Below are positions 41,743 to 50,509 of a DNA stretch of 64,000 nt, in pieces (within the stretch, counting starts at the first letter, position 1; the number at the start of each line of letters is the position of its first letter). The notes below the pieces were generated by a model. It worked only from the letters and a program-made list of their open reading frames with translations. It had not been told where the DNA came from and did no database searches. The position numbers and the translations under genes were made by a program. The stretch is from Flavobacterium rivuli WB 3.3-2 = DSM 21788 (lineage in GTDB: Bacteria > Bacteroidota > Bacteroidia > Flavobacteriales > Flavobacteriaceae), in NCBI RefSeq assembly GCF_000378485.1, contig NZ_KB899970.1, forward strand, positions 310,001 through 374,000, written 5' to 3'.

Positions 41743-41792
41743 TCCTGACCCTGAAAGGGTCACATATAATAGCATAGGGCATCGCCTATGTA
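41743..41792. repeat. Dispersed-type repeat with two hairpins (GACCCTGAAAGGGTC and CATAGGGCATCGCCTATG)
   Basis: Two small palindromes lie about 20 bases apart between fabH and the L,D-transpeptidase gene. I recall this phrase (CCCTGAAAGGG ... ATAGCATAGGGC) as a common intergenic repeat in Bacteroidetes. No gene is seen in it. Confidence 0.5.
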
Positions 41793-41879
41793 AAAGATGA
41801 AAATAAAATATACCCTCGTAATTCCTTTGATTTATGAGGGTTTTTATGTTTTTGGAAATAAGTTAATACCTGTTTTTTA

Positions 41880-42395
41880 ATGAAAAAGGCACGTTGGGTA
41901 ATCCTGTTGTTTTTGTCAGGTTTTGCGGGATGGTATTTTTATCCTGCTAAATCTTTGCCGCAGAGAAGTGTAATAGATAAACTTATAGTTTATAAATCTA
42001 AACGGCAAATGCTTGCGTATCAAAACGGCATGCTTTTAAAGACCTACACTGTAGCTTTAGGCAAAAATCCCTCAGGGCATAAACAGTATGAAGGTGATTG
42101 CAGCACACCCGAAGGCAAATACACCATAAACGACCGTAACCCTAACAGCGGTTACCATAAAAACCTGGGTATTTCTTACCCTAATGCAACAGACAAAATA
42201 AATGCTAAAAAGTTAAGGAAACCTGCGGGAGGCGATGTTAAAATACATGGACTGCGTAACGGGGTGGCAGGTTACTTAAATAAACTGCATCGTTTTACCG
42301 ACTGGACCAATGGCTGTATTGCAGTTACAAATGATGAGGTAGACGAATTATATGAAGCTGTTAAACCAGGTGCGGTTATCGAGATCAATCCATAA
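41880..42395 (+). CDS. L,D-transpeptidase (YkuD family)
   Basis: 171 aa. One N-terminal hydrophobic segment (about 5-22, WVILLFLSGFAGWYFYP) anchors the protein or exports it. The YkuD domain spans about 30-170: DKLIVYKSKRQMLAYQNGMLLK, GKNPSGHKQYEGDCSTPEG, and the active-site block KIHGLRN...RFTDWTNGCIAVTNDEVDEL with nucleophile Cys141. Forms 3-3 peptidoglycan crosslinks or attaches proteins to the wall in the periplasm. Single gene. Confidence 0.92.
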   Translation: MKKARWVILLFLSGFAGWYFYPAKSLPQRSVIDKLIVYKSKRQMLAYQNGMLLKTYTVALGKNPSGHKQYEGDCSTPEGKYTINDRNPNSGYHKNLGISYPNATDKINAKKLRKPAGGDVKIHGLRNGVAGYLNKLHRFTDWTNGCIAVTNDEVDELYEAVKPGAVIEINP

Positions 42396-42414
42396 TTTTC
42401 GGAGGCATAAGTCA

Positions 42415-42457
42415 TTTAAAAAAGCAAGCCCCGAAACAAACGCTTCGGGGCTGTGCT
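42415..42457 (-). terminator. Intrinsic terminator of the TonB-dependent receptor gene
   Basis: A GC-rich 8-bp stem (AGCCCCGAA/TTCGGGGCT) with outer pairs and an A run on the left gives a U run on the minus strand, 50 bases past the stop at 42509. Confidence 0.8.
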
Positions 42458-42508
42458 AACCTAAATATCTGAATGCACTACTAATGCCTTTTTTATGCGG
42501 GCTGCAGG

Positions 42509-44905
42509 CTAAAACATTCCGCCGCCACCCTGTTTGGTATTGTCATCGCGCTGTTTGCGTGCCAATGCCCTGTTTTTACCACCGCCAAACATGTAGTTTA
42601 GCCCAAAGTATACCGTGCGGCTTTCCCACCTGAACTCTCCTGTTTGCGGATAAGGATTAAGTGCATCAAAGCCATAACGCATGGTTTTAAACATATCATT
42701 AAAACGAACGCTCAGGCTCATTTTGTTATCCAGCAGGCTATAACGTGCGCCGCTGTCTATTTTATACATTTCCTTGCTGTTGTTTTGTATGCCGTTTACA
42801 GGCCCTCTGTAAAACCCAAACAGCAGAAAGCTAAGTCTTGGGTTAACTTTAAAGTTACTGTTTAGCCTTGCATTAAAAGCCGATACATTTACCTGTTTTA
42901 ACTCAGGCTCATAATCGTCTATCGTGCCGGGTTGTAATATAGATACCGACCCTTTTTGAGAGATGCGCGAGAAATCTATCGCTGGTTGGATATCCCACCA
43001 TTTTGTGATCTTATAGTTGGCCGAAACTTCAAAACCAAAAGCATTGTTGTGGTTAAAGTTGGCGTAGCTCATTATCTGGTCCTGGGTGTTTATAGTGGTT
43101 TCATCAGGGTACAATATACGGCTTATTTCATGGTCTATTAGTCTGTAAAATATGCCTCCTGTAATAGACGAGCCTTTACCAAACATTTTAGTATAGTTAA
43201 CCTCTACCGAGTTAGTAAACTGCGGCTCTAAATACTGGTTACCCAAGGAGGTCACCAAGGGAGTAGAGAATTCCCTTACGGGTTTGGTTTGTTCCAGGCT
43301 TGGGCGGTCTACCCGGCGGCTGTAACTAAACTGATATGTGTTTTTATCGTTAGGGCTATACGTAAAGTAAGCAGATGGATATAGCGTAAAATACTTATTC
43401 TGGAATGTTGTTGCCCCACGGTTAAAATCTGCATCTGATTTATAGTGTTCAAAACGGGCACCTAACTGGTAGCTGAATTTATCAAACTTTTGCCCCAGCG
43501 TTGCATACGCCGAATAAATATCTACATCATAAGCATATAAAGAGTTTTGGCGTTCCGGGTTATTGGTGTTATAAGTGTTATCACTTCTTATAAGCCTCGA
43601 CTCGGCACCCAGCTCTAATGTGGTTTTATCGTTTAGTGGGTTAACGTAATCAAGATTCATGGTCGTGTTCTTAATTTTGTCTGCCACATTATCGTTGTAA
43701 TTTGTAATGGTATCGCCTACGGTTGTGTCATAATAGCCAAGCTGATTTTGCCTCGTAGTATTGTAGTTACCTTCAAAATCAAGGGTATGTCCTTCTTTCT
43801 CAAACTTATGTTTGTAAGCAAGATTGTAAGTGTTGTTATGATTATCGGTATCATAGCGTGATTTCTGGCTTATGTTAGAAAATCCGGTTTCCGGACCATA
43901 TAATATATCTGTGTTAACTGTACCCTTACCCGTAAAGTAATTTTGGTTAGTATAAGCAGATAAGGTATTCTTATCATCTATATAATAATCCATTCCTATT
44001 TTACCAAGGTAAGAGTCGTTGTCATTTACAATATCAAGCACCTGATTGGAGGTAATGTCGCGGCGGTCTATAAAGCCATTGTTAAAGTTTTTACCGAAGT
44101 TACTGCCGCCGTTGCCAAAAAAGTTAACCTTTCCGGTACGATAATTCACATCAAGCGAGTTGTTGAATTTTGGCGTGATACCAAAATTTATCCCCGAATT
44201 AAAACTGCCGTTAAAACCGTCGTTGGCATTTTTGTTCAGGATAATGTTTATGATACCGCTCATTCCCTCAGGATTGTACTTGGCACTCGGGTTGGTAATA
44301 AGCTCTATCTTTTTAATCGACGAACTTGGTATTTGCTTAAGCAGCTGTGCCGGGTCTATATTAGTAGGCCTGCCATCTACAAGCACCCTTACATTCTGGT
44401 TACCGCGAAGCGATATCTTACCGTCCTGGTCTACGTTAACCGATGGTATGTTGTTCATGATCTCGGCAGCGGTACCACCGGCAGTAGTAAGGTCGCGGCC
44501 CAGGGTAATAACCTTACGGTCTATTTTTTGCTCTATGGTAGATGTTTCCTTAACAATATTTACCTCATCCAGCGTAGTGGCTTCTTCCGTAATAGATAAA
44601 GTGTTCAGGTTAAGGTCTTTGTTAGCCTCGGTAAGATTAGCATTGGCAGTAATAGATTTATATCCCATAAACTGCACCTCTACCGTATAGTTTTTAAGCG
44701 GCAGTTTTTTTACAGAGAACATACCGTTATCATCGGTAATGCCGCCGTTTATAACTGCGCCGTTTTCTTTAACTACAATGTTTACGTAGGGCAGGGGCAG
44801 TTTGGTTGCTTTGTCGGTAATTTTTCCGGAGATGCTTCCTGTAGTTTGTGCAGTAAGCGATGTCATGCCTGCAAGAAGCAGCATAAAAAGAAATTTCAGT
44901 TTCAT
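42509..44905 (-). CDS. TonB-dependent outer membrane receptor, beta-barrel family with CarboxypepD_reg-like domain
   Basis: 798 aa. Signal peptide (MKLKFLFMLLLAGMTSLTAQ), N-terminal carboxypeptidase-regulatory-like domain (about 24-105, GSISGKITDKATKLPLPYVN), plug domain (about 120-225, TTAGGTAAEIMNNIPSVNVD, with IKKIELITNPSAKYNPEGMSGIINI) and a barrel of about 22 strands ending YFGLNYMFGGGKNR and a polar tail rich in Gly. This plan is common in Bacteroidota; the ligand is unknown and no SusD or lipoprotein partner is adjacent. Single gene with its own terminator. Confidence 0.92.
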   Translation of the reverse strand: MKLKFLFMLLLAGMTSLTAQTTGSISGKITDKATKLPLPYVNIVVKENGAVINGGITDDNGMFSVKKLPLKNYTVEVQFMGYKSITANANLTEANKDLNLNTLSITEEATTLDEVNIVKETSTIEQKIDRKVITLGRDLTTAGGTAAEIMNNIPSVNVDQDGKISLRGNQNVRVLVDGRPTNIDPAQLLKQIPSSSIKKIELITNPSAKYNPEGMSGIINIILNKNANDGFNGSFNSGINFGITPKFNNSLDVNYRTGKVNFFGNGGSNFGKNFNNGFIDRRDITSNQVLDIVNDNDSYLGKIGMDYYIDDKNTLSAYTNQNYFTGKGTVNTDILYGPETGFSNISQKSRYDTDNHNNTYNLAYKHKFEKEGHTLDFEGNYNTTRQNQLGYYDTTVGDTITNYNDNVADKIKNTTMNLDYVNPLNDKTTLELGAESRLIRSDNTYNTNNPERQNSLYAYDVDIYSAYATLGQKFDKFSYQLGARFEHYKSDADFNRGATTFQNKYFTLYPSAYFTYSPNDKNTYQFSYSRRVDRPSLEQTKPVREFSTPLVTSLGNQYLEPQFTNSVEVNYTKMFGKGSSITGGIFYRLIDHEISRILYPDETTINTQDQIMSYANFNHNNAFGFEVSANYKITKWWDIQPAIDFSRISQKGSVSILQPGTIDDYEPELKQVNVSAFNARLNSNFKVNPRLSFLLFGFYRGPVNGIQNNSKEMYKIDSGARYSLLDNKMSLSVRFNDMFKTMRYGFDALNPYPQTGEFRWESRTVYFGLNYMFGGGKNRALARKQRDDNTKQGGGGMF

Positions 44906-45084
44906 AGGTATTAATTTGGTGCCTTATGCCGGCAGCAGTTGATTAGGCTGCTATGGCCGGGGGCATGTTGATTGATGTTGCCTATAAGACTAAGGGAAGA
45001 TGTTTTTGTTACAGGTGTTTTTAAGATTTATTTTAAAAAGTTGTGTTTTTTATTTTAAGCTGTTGTGTTTGAGGGGGTATAATT

Positions 45085-45180
45085 TCACGAAGACTCACAA
45101 AGAAGGCGCGAAGATTCACAAAGCAGACATAGTGACTTTAAGCTTTGCGAAACTTTGAGTTCCTTTGTGCAACTTGTTTA
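45085..45180. repeat. Degenerate CTTTGTG-type dispersed repeat with inverted halves
   Basis: The left half (CACAAAGAAGGCGCGAAG, ATTCACAAAGC) and the right half (GCTTTGCGAAACTTTGAG, CCTTTGTGCAACTTG) are loosely inverted. Related phrases are at 4850-4880, 14053-14070, 16855-17002 and 59776-59805. Confidence 0.5.
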
Positions 45181-45278
45181 ATAGGTAAAGACAGTTAGGT
45201 TTTAATAACCCGTGCTTCAAAGTTTTAATTAACAAATTATTTAAATATATTCCTGTCAACAGGTTGCTTAAATATACT

Positions 45279-45286
45279 TATCTTTG
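45279..45286 (+). promoter_or_regulatory. -7 promoter element (TATCTTTG) of argS
   Basis: A perfect match 24 bases before the ATG at 45311. The in-frame TTG at 45284 lies inside it, so the longer frame is not the protein start. Confidence 0.7.
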
Positions 45287-45310
45287 CACGCTTTAAAAAA
45301 TATACTCAAA

Positions 45311-47404
45311 ATGGCACTATCACAAATACTTACTTCCCAAATACAAAAGGCGGCTACCGCCCTGTTTGATATATCTCTTGAAAAGATAGAACTGCAGGCA
45401 ACCCGCAGGGAATTTGAGGGTGATATTACCATGGTTATCTTCCCGTTGCTCAAGCTTATAAAAGGCAATCCTGCCGAGTTGGGAAACAAAATAGGGCAGT
45501 ACCTCATAGAAAATTCCGGTATTGTAGACCGCTTTAACGTAGTGGGCGGTTTCCTTAATATTGTGATTTCTGATGCTTATTATATCGATTATTTTAACGG
45601 CATAAAGGCCGATGAAAATTTTGGTACAGTTGCACCAATAGAAGGCGGTAAAGCGGTAATGGTGGAGTTTGCTTCGCCCAATACCAATAAGCCACTTCAC
45701 TTAGGCCACGTGCGTAATGTATTACTGGGTTATTCGGTAGCTAATATTATAGAGGCATCGGGTAAAAAAGTGTATAAGACCCAGGTTGTAAACGACAGGG
45801 GAATCCACATATGTAAATCGATGTTGGCGTGGGAAAAGTTTGGCCACGGCGAAACTCCTGAAAGTACCGGTCTTAAAGGTGACAAGCTTGTAGGTAAATA
45901 TTATGTAGCTTTTGAGAAGGAACTTCAAGAGCAAACCAAGCCAGTATTAGCGAGTTTGTTAGATAATGATTTTTCTAAATTCCCTCAACTTGAAACAAAA
46001 ATTAGCCCTATTAATGCTGAAAGGATAGTTTTTGAAGAGAAAATAAAGATAGTTCTTGCAAATTTTGAAATTCCGGTAAACACTTTGAGTGTCAAAATAA
46101 AGGATGCATACCAAGCAGGTAAAGATGGAACAAATACATTCAAGAATATTTTAAAAATTCTTAAAGACGATAAAACAGATGAGATTTCTGAAAAAGAAAT
46201 AGAAGCTTTCGAAAAAAATGTAAAGCCAATCATTACTTTAGAAATTAAACTGTCAGAAAAAGTATCTGAAGTTCTTGAAGTTGCAAGGTTACAAACTCCT
46301 ATAATGAAAGAAGCTCAGGACATGCTCCTTAAATGGGAAGCTAATGACCCTGAAGTGAAAGCACTGTGGGCTAAAATGAACGGCTGGGTATACAAAGGTT
46401 TCGAAGAAACGTATAAAAACATTGGTGTCGACTTTGATAGTTATTACTATGAGAGCGATACGTATTTATTAGGTAAAGATGTAGTAGCCGACGGACTTGA
46501 AAAAGGTGTGTTCTTTAAAAAAGAAGATGGTTCGGTTTGGATAGACCTTACTGAAGACGGCCTTGATGAAAAACTGGTACTGCGTAAAGACGGTACATCG
46601 GTATACATTACCCAGGATATTGGTACCGCCATACAGCGTGTAAAAGATTTCCCTGATGTAGGCGGTATGGTGTACACAGTGGGTAACGAGCAGGATTACC
46701 ACTTTAAAGTACTGTTCCTTATCCTTAAAAAACTTGGGTTCGACTGGGCGGCTAACCTGTACCATTTATCGTATGGTATGGTAGACCTTCCGTCGGGTAA
46801 AATGAAAAGCCGTGAGGGTACCGTGGTAGATGCTGACGACCTGATGGCAGAAATGACCGATACGGCACAAAAAATATCGGAAGAATTAGGCAAGCTTGAA
46901 GGTTATTCTGATGAAGAGAAATTAAGGCTGTACAGGATAATTGGCCTTGGTGCCTTAAAATACTACATACTTAAAGTAGATCCTAAAAAACGCATTTTGT
47001 TCGACCCTAAAGAATCGGTAGATTTTGCGGGTAACACGGGTCCGTTTATACAATATACTTATGCAAGGATACAATCGCTATTGCGCCGTGCTGATTTTGA
47101 TATCTCAGTATCATTAGCACCGGCAGAGGTAAACTTGCACGAAAAAGAAAAAGAACTGCTTAAAATAGTAAGCCTTTACCCGGAAGTTATACAAGCTGCG
47201 GCAGATAGCCACAGCCCGGCACTTATTGCTAACTATACCTATGATCTTGTTAGGGAATATAACTCGTTTTACCAAAGTGTGCCTGTATTAGGTACTGAGG
47301 TATTAAACGAAAAAGTGTTCAGGATACAGCTGTCTAAAAAAGTGGGCGAAACTATAAAATCGGCATTCGGGCTATTGGGCATCGAAGTTCCGGAGCGCAT
47401 GTAA
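45311..47404 (+). CDS. argS: Arginine--tRNA ligase with an unusual insertion of about 100 residues
   Basis: 697 aa class I synthetase, about 105 longer than the roughly 590-aa flavobacterial ArgS I know. N-terminal Add1 domain (MALSQILTSQIQKAA), HIGH-type motif NKPLHLGHVRN (about 126-136), KMSKS-like GKMKSREG (about 495-503), and DALR anticodon-binding domain to the end. Between KYYVAFEKELQEQ and TPIMKEAQDMLLKWE (about 205-325) there is a Lys/Glu/Ile-rich helical segment where relatives have a short linker. That DNA (about 45925-46300) is AT-richer than the flanks. The frame is intact. The start follows its promoter. It is upstream of the SGNH operon by 23 bases. Confidence 0.95.
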   Translation: MALSQILTSQIQKAATALFDISLEKIELQATRREFEGDITMVIFPLLKLIKGNPAELGNKIGQYLIENSGIVDRFNVVGGFLNIVISDAYYIDYFNGIKADENFGTVAPIEGGKAVMVEFASPNTNKPLHLGHVRNVLLGYSVANIIEASGKKVYKTQVVNDRGIHICKSMLAWEKFGHGETPESTGLKGDKLVGKYYVAFEKELQEQTKPVLASLLDNDFSKFPQLETKISPINAERIVFEEKIKIVLANFEIPVNTLSVKIKDAYQAGKDGTNTFKNILKILKDDKTDEISEKEIEAFEKNVKPIITLEIKLSEKVSEVLEVARLQTPIMKEAQDMLLKWEANDPEVKALWAKMNGWVYKGFEETYKNIGVDFDSYYYESDTYLLGKDVVADGLEKGVFFKKEDGSVWIDLTEDGLDEKLVLRKDGTSVYITQDIGTAIQRVKDFPDVGGMVYTVGNEQDYHFKVLFLILKKLGFDWAANLYHLSYGMVDLPSGKMKSREGTVVDADDLMAEMTDTAQKISEELGKLEGYSDEEKLRLYRIIGLGALKYYILKVDPKKRILFDPKESVDFAGNTGPFIQYTYARIQSLLRRADFDISVSLAPAEVNLHEKEKELLKIVSLYPEVIQAAADSHSPALIANYTYDLVREYNSFYQSVPVLGTEVLNEKVFRIQLSKKVGETIKSAFGLLGIEVPERM

Positions 47405-47427
47405 TTTATCTTATATAAAACGTAATT

Positions 47428-49086
47428 GTGAGCCAGAATAAGCCCTATTTCTTTCAGTCGTTTACTATTGTGATGCTTTCTATCATAGCACTGCTTGTGT
47501 TTAAAAAGTTTTTGCCCGAAAAGATATTTACCGAGACTGTCGCGGCAGGTAAAAATGTTGTGGTAGACAGTACCATGCTCGAAGCGGTTGAGGCGGCCAA
47601 AGGCGCCCCTGCCGAAAAAGACACGCTGGTAAATACCAGAATTTCTTTTGAGGCTACAAACGGCATCAAATTCCCCACGGAGGATTACGAAGACTATAAG
47701 GGCTTTCAGCACCTTGTAGTGTTTTATGAAAAGCTATTGCAGCTGGAAACCAAACAGCAGGGTAAGGTACGTATTGCCTATTTTGGCGACTCTATGACCG
47801 ATGGTGATATGATCGTGAAAGACCTCCGCGCCAGCCTTCAGGCACGTTTTGGCGGTGAGGGTGTGGGCTTCGTAAATATTACATCAGAGTCGGCGCCATC
47901 GCGCAGCACACTTACACACCAGTTTTCAGACAACTGGAAAACACAATCGTATCTTAAAATTAAAAATCCAATAAAGCCTTTTGGTATTAATGGCCACGTA
48001 TTCTTTGTAAAGAGAGATACTGTGAATCCGGTTTGGGTAAAATATAAAGCGAGCAGGCTTAGCCATCTTTCAGAGCTTAACAACCCTACGTTGTTTTACG
48101 GCAGGAGTGGTAATACAAAAGCAAAAATGCAGGTTGTTATCGGTGGCGATACACTTATTAAAAAGCTTCCTGCATCTAATATTTTAAATACTGTAAACGT
48201 TGCCGATGGCGGTATAAAAAGCTTTAAGGCTAATTTTATTGCGGCAGACTCTATTCCGTTTTACGGGTTTAATTTTGATGATGGCAAAGGTGTACATGTA
48301 GATAACTTTTCTAATCGCGGTAATTCAGGTTTGCCTATAGGTAGTTTTAATACTAACCTTATGCGTGCCTTTAACGATAAGCTGGGTTACGACCTTATTG
48401 TGCTGCACTATGGTACCAATGTACTTAACTATGGCTCGCTTAACTACTCATGGTACGAAAAACGAATGGCTAAAGTTGTAGATCATTTAAGAGAATGTTT
48501 CCCTGGTGTGGCTATACTTATCATTTCTACCGCAGATAAATCGACCAAGTACGGCACAGAAATGAAAACCGATTCGGCTGTTGTGCCACTTACACTGGCT
48601 CAAAAACGCTATGCTGTACAAACGCAGTCGGCTTACGTAAACCTGTATACCCTTATGGGCGGCGATGGCTCTATGGTAAAATGGGTAGACGAGGCACCGG
48701 CACAGGCCAATAAAGATTATACCCACTTTAATTTTAGGGGTTCTAAAAAAATATCCGACCTTATTTACAAACAACTTAATGATGGCTACGTAAAATATAA
48801 AAAACTTAGGGGCGTTACTACACCAGAGCCTGTTGAACCTGTGGAAGTAACTCCGGTAAGACCGGTACGCGATTCTTTTAAAATTGCAACGCCACCGGTA
48901 CAGCAGCCTGCAAAACCTATAACCAACCCTGCTGCAAAACCGGTTGTTATTCCCGGCAAGCCTGCAGTTGTGCCGGCAAAACCAACACCAATCCCGGCAA
49001 AACCGGCTGAGCAGGCTAAACCCGCTCCTAAAAAAGTGGCAAAACCAGATTCTATCATAAAAAAAGACACCGTTAATGCGCAATAG
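47428..49086 (+). CDS. SGNH/GDSL-hydrolase-like membrane-anchored protein of an acylation operon
   Basis: 552 aa, GTG start (MSQNKPYFFQSFTIVMLSII), 23 bases after argS. An N-terminal membrane helix (about 11-28) is followed by an SGNH hydrolase domain: RIAYFGDSMTDGDMIVKDLR (block I), HYGTNVLNYG (block III-like) and DYTHFNFRGSKKISDL with the Asp-x-x-His pair. A long Pro/Ala/Lys tail (about 460-552) may span the periplasm or bind the wall. In AlgJ/AlgX- or PatB-like systems such a protein takes acyl groups from an MBOAT partner, which is encoded two genes on. It overlaps the next gene by 11 bases. Confidence 0.85.
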   Translation: MSQNKPYFFQSFTIVMLSIIALLVFKKFLPEKIFTETVAAGKNVVVDSTMLEAVEAAKGAPAEKDTLVNTRISFEATNGIKFPTEDYEDYKGFQHLVVFYEKLLQLETKQQGKVRIAYFGDSMTDGDMIVKDLRASLQARFGGEGVGFVNITSESAPSRSTLTHQFSDNWKTQSYLKIKNPIKPFGINGHVFFVKRDTVNPVWVKYKASRLSHLSELNNPTLFYGRSGNTKAKMQVVIGGDTLIKKLPASNILNTVNVADGGIKSFKANFIAADSIPFYGFNFDDGKGVHVDNFSNRGNSGLPIGSFNTNLMRAFNDKLGYDLIVLHYGTNVLNYGSLNYSWYEKRMAKVVDHLRECFPGVAILIISTADKSTKYGTEMKTDSAVVPLTLAQKRYAVQTQSAYVNLYTLMGGDGSMVKWVDEAPAQANKDYTHFNFRGSKKISDLIYKQLNDGYVKYKKLRGVTTPEPVEPVEVTPVRPVRDSFKIATPPVQQPAKPITNPAAKPVVIPGKPAVVPAKPTPIPAKPAEQAKPAPKKVAKPDSIIKKDTVNAQ

Positions 49087-50509
49087 GCTTTACCTGTTTT
49101 TGTTCTGCCTTTTGGGCTTTGCTGCAACCGCGCAAATTGATTCTACCGATGTAGATATTGATAGCCTGGAGGTAGATGCTGTGGGAGTTGTTACCGATAC
49201 TGTTGAGGTAAAAGGGCCTAATGTTATTACCAATACATCGTCGCTTAAACTGCTTTATGAAAAGCTGTATTTGCTTGAACAGCAAAAAGCAGGCAAAATA
49301 AATATTGTACACATAGGCGACTCGCACATACAGGCCGATCTAATGACCAATGTTATCCGCAAGAAATTGCAGGAACGTTTTGGCAATGCGGGTGCAGGGT
49401 TTAGTTTTCCGCACCAGTTGGCAAAAACAAACGGCAGTTATATTACCCGATATAAAAGCAATGCATCATGGCACAGCCGCCGTGTAATATATCCGGTAGA
49501 ACCCGGAACAAATGTAGGGCTTAGTGGTATTGCCCTTGATACCCGCGAGAATTTTGTAGTAGAGCTTAACGTTCGCGACAGTGCCTACCGTTTTAATACA
49601 CTTAAGGTAATTACACCGGGTAATAAACAGGAATTTGACCTTGCCACAAGCTCTAAAACCATTGTGCTTGAAAGTACGGTGCCTAAAAAAATAACCCACA
49701 AAATTAAAAATGGCGAAGTGCTTGGCGGCATTGCCGATAAATACAACATATCTATAACCCAGCTTAAAAAAGCTAACGGGCTAAAGAATGACCGCATTCG
49801 GGCCGGAAAAACCTTAAAGATACCCACAAAAGAACTGCAAAAACGCGAAGTAACACGATCGGAGTTTATACCGTTAGATTTACAGGCCGATGGCAAGTCG
49901 CATTTTTACCATAGTAACGATGCCCTGTCTAAAATATACCTGCTGCCTAATCGTGATTTTAAAGAATATGATCTTAGCGGGCTCGTGTTAGAGAACGATG
50001 CTCCCGGTGTTATTTACCACAGTATAGGTGTAAATGGTGCAAAAGCATCTGATTATAATAAATACCCGTTGTTTTTCGAACAACTTCCGGCACTCAACCC
50101 GGATTTGGTAATTATATCATTGGGCACTAATGAAACCTTTGATAAAATGGCTGCGCCTGATTTTATAGTACAGCTTAATAAATTTATAGCCAGTGTAAAA
50201 GCTGTAAGTCCCGATGCGTGTGTACTGGTCATGACACCGCCACCATCACTTTTCAGGAGAAAATACGTGAATACTTTTGCAGCGTCTTACGCTAAAGAAA
50301 TACAGGTACAGGAAAGCACTGTTAACTATGCCTCATGGGATTTGTTTAGCGAAATGGGTGGCCTTTATGGCGTGCCCCGCAATGCGGCCCGCGGGCTTAT
50401 GAGTACCGACAGGGTTCATTATAGTAAAGACGGTTACGAAAAACAGGGCAGGCTTTTTAGCGAGGCTTTTTTTAAAGGGTATGATAATTTTAAAACCAAC
50501 AGGGAGTAA
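49076..50509 (+). CDS. SGNH/GDSL-hydrolase-like protein with inserted LysM domain
   Basis: 477 aa. Signal peptide (MRNRLYLFLFCLLGFAATAQ). Block I is IVHIGDSHIQADLMTNVIRK, followed by a beta insert and a LysM motif (about 203-250, KITHKIKNGEVLGGIADKYN, KIPT) that binds peptidoglycan or chitin-like glycan, then the second half of the hydrolase with VIISLGTNETFD (block III) and DRVHYSKDGYEKQG (Asp...His). Acts in the periplasm. Starts inside the previous gene (11-base overlap) and its TAA overlaps the MBOAT ATG by one base, so the three are translationally coupled. Confidence 0.88.
   Translation: MRNRLYLFLFCLLGFAATAQIDSTDVDIDSLEVDAVGVVTDTVEVKGPNVITNTSSLKLLYEKLYLLEQQKAGKINIVHIGDSHIQADLMTNVIRKKLQERFGNAGAGFSFPHQLAKTNGSYITRYKSNASWHSRRVIYPVEPGTNVGLSGIALDTRENFVVELNVRDSAYRFNTLKVITPGNKQEFDLATSSKTIVLESTVPKKITHKIKNGEVLGGIADKYNISITQLKKANGLKNDRIRAGKTLKIPTKELQKREVTRSEFIPLDLQADGKSHFYHSNDALSKIYLLPNRDFKEYDLSGLVLENDAPGVIYHSIGVNGAKASDYNKYPLFFEQLPALNPDLVIISLGTNETFDKMAAPDFIVQLNKFIASVKAVSPDACVLVMTPPPSLFRRKYVNTFAASYAKEIQVQESTVNYASWDLFSEMGGLYGVPRNAARGLMSTDRVHYSKDGYEKQGRLFSEAFFKGYDNFKTNRE

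Larger units (their letters stand above)
44906..45310. other. Long non-coding region between the divergent receptor gene and argS
   Basis: 405 bases without a convincing gene. It holds a degenerate TTTGTG/CACAAAG repeat block (about 45085-45180, with CACGAAGACTCACAAAG and an inverted TTTGCGAAACTTTGAG) and the argS -7 element TATCTTTG (45279-45286). No TAnnTTTG was found near the receptor start, so that promoter is not located. Confidence 0.55.

Noticed and set aside
44160..44690. 176-codon plus-strand frame inside the TonB receptor gene
   Set aside because: Antisense to a conserved plug and N-terminal region; no independent support.
48487..49083. 198-codon minus-strand frame opposite the first SGNH gene
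   Set aside because: Derived from the repetitive Pro/Ala/Lys tail; the amino acid composition is abnormal.
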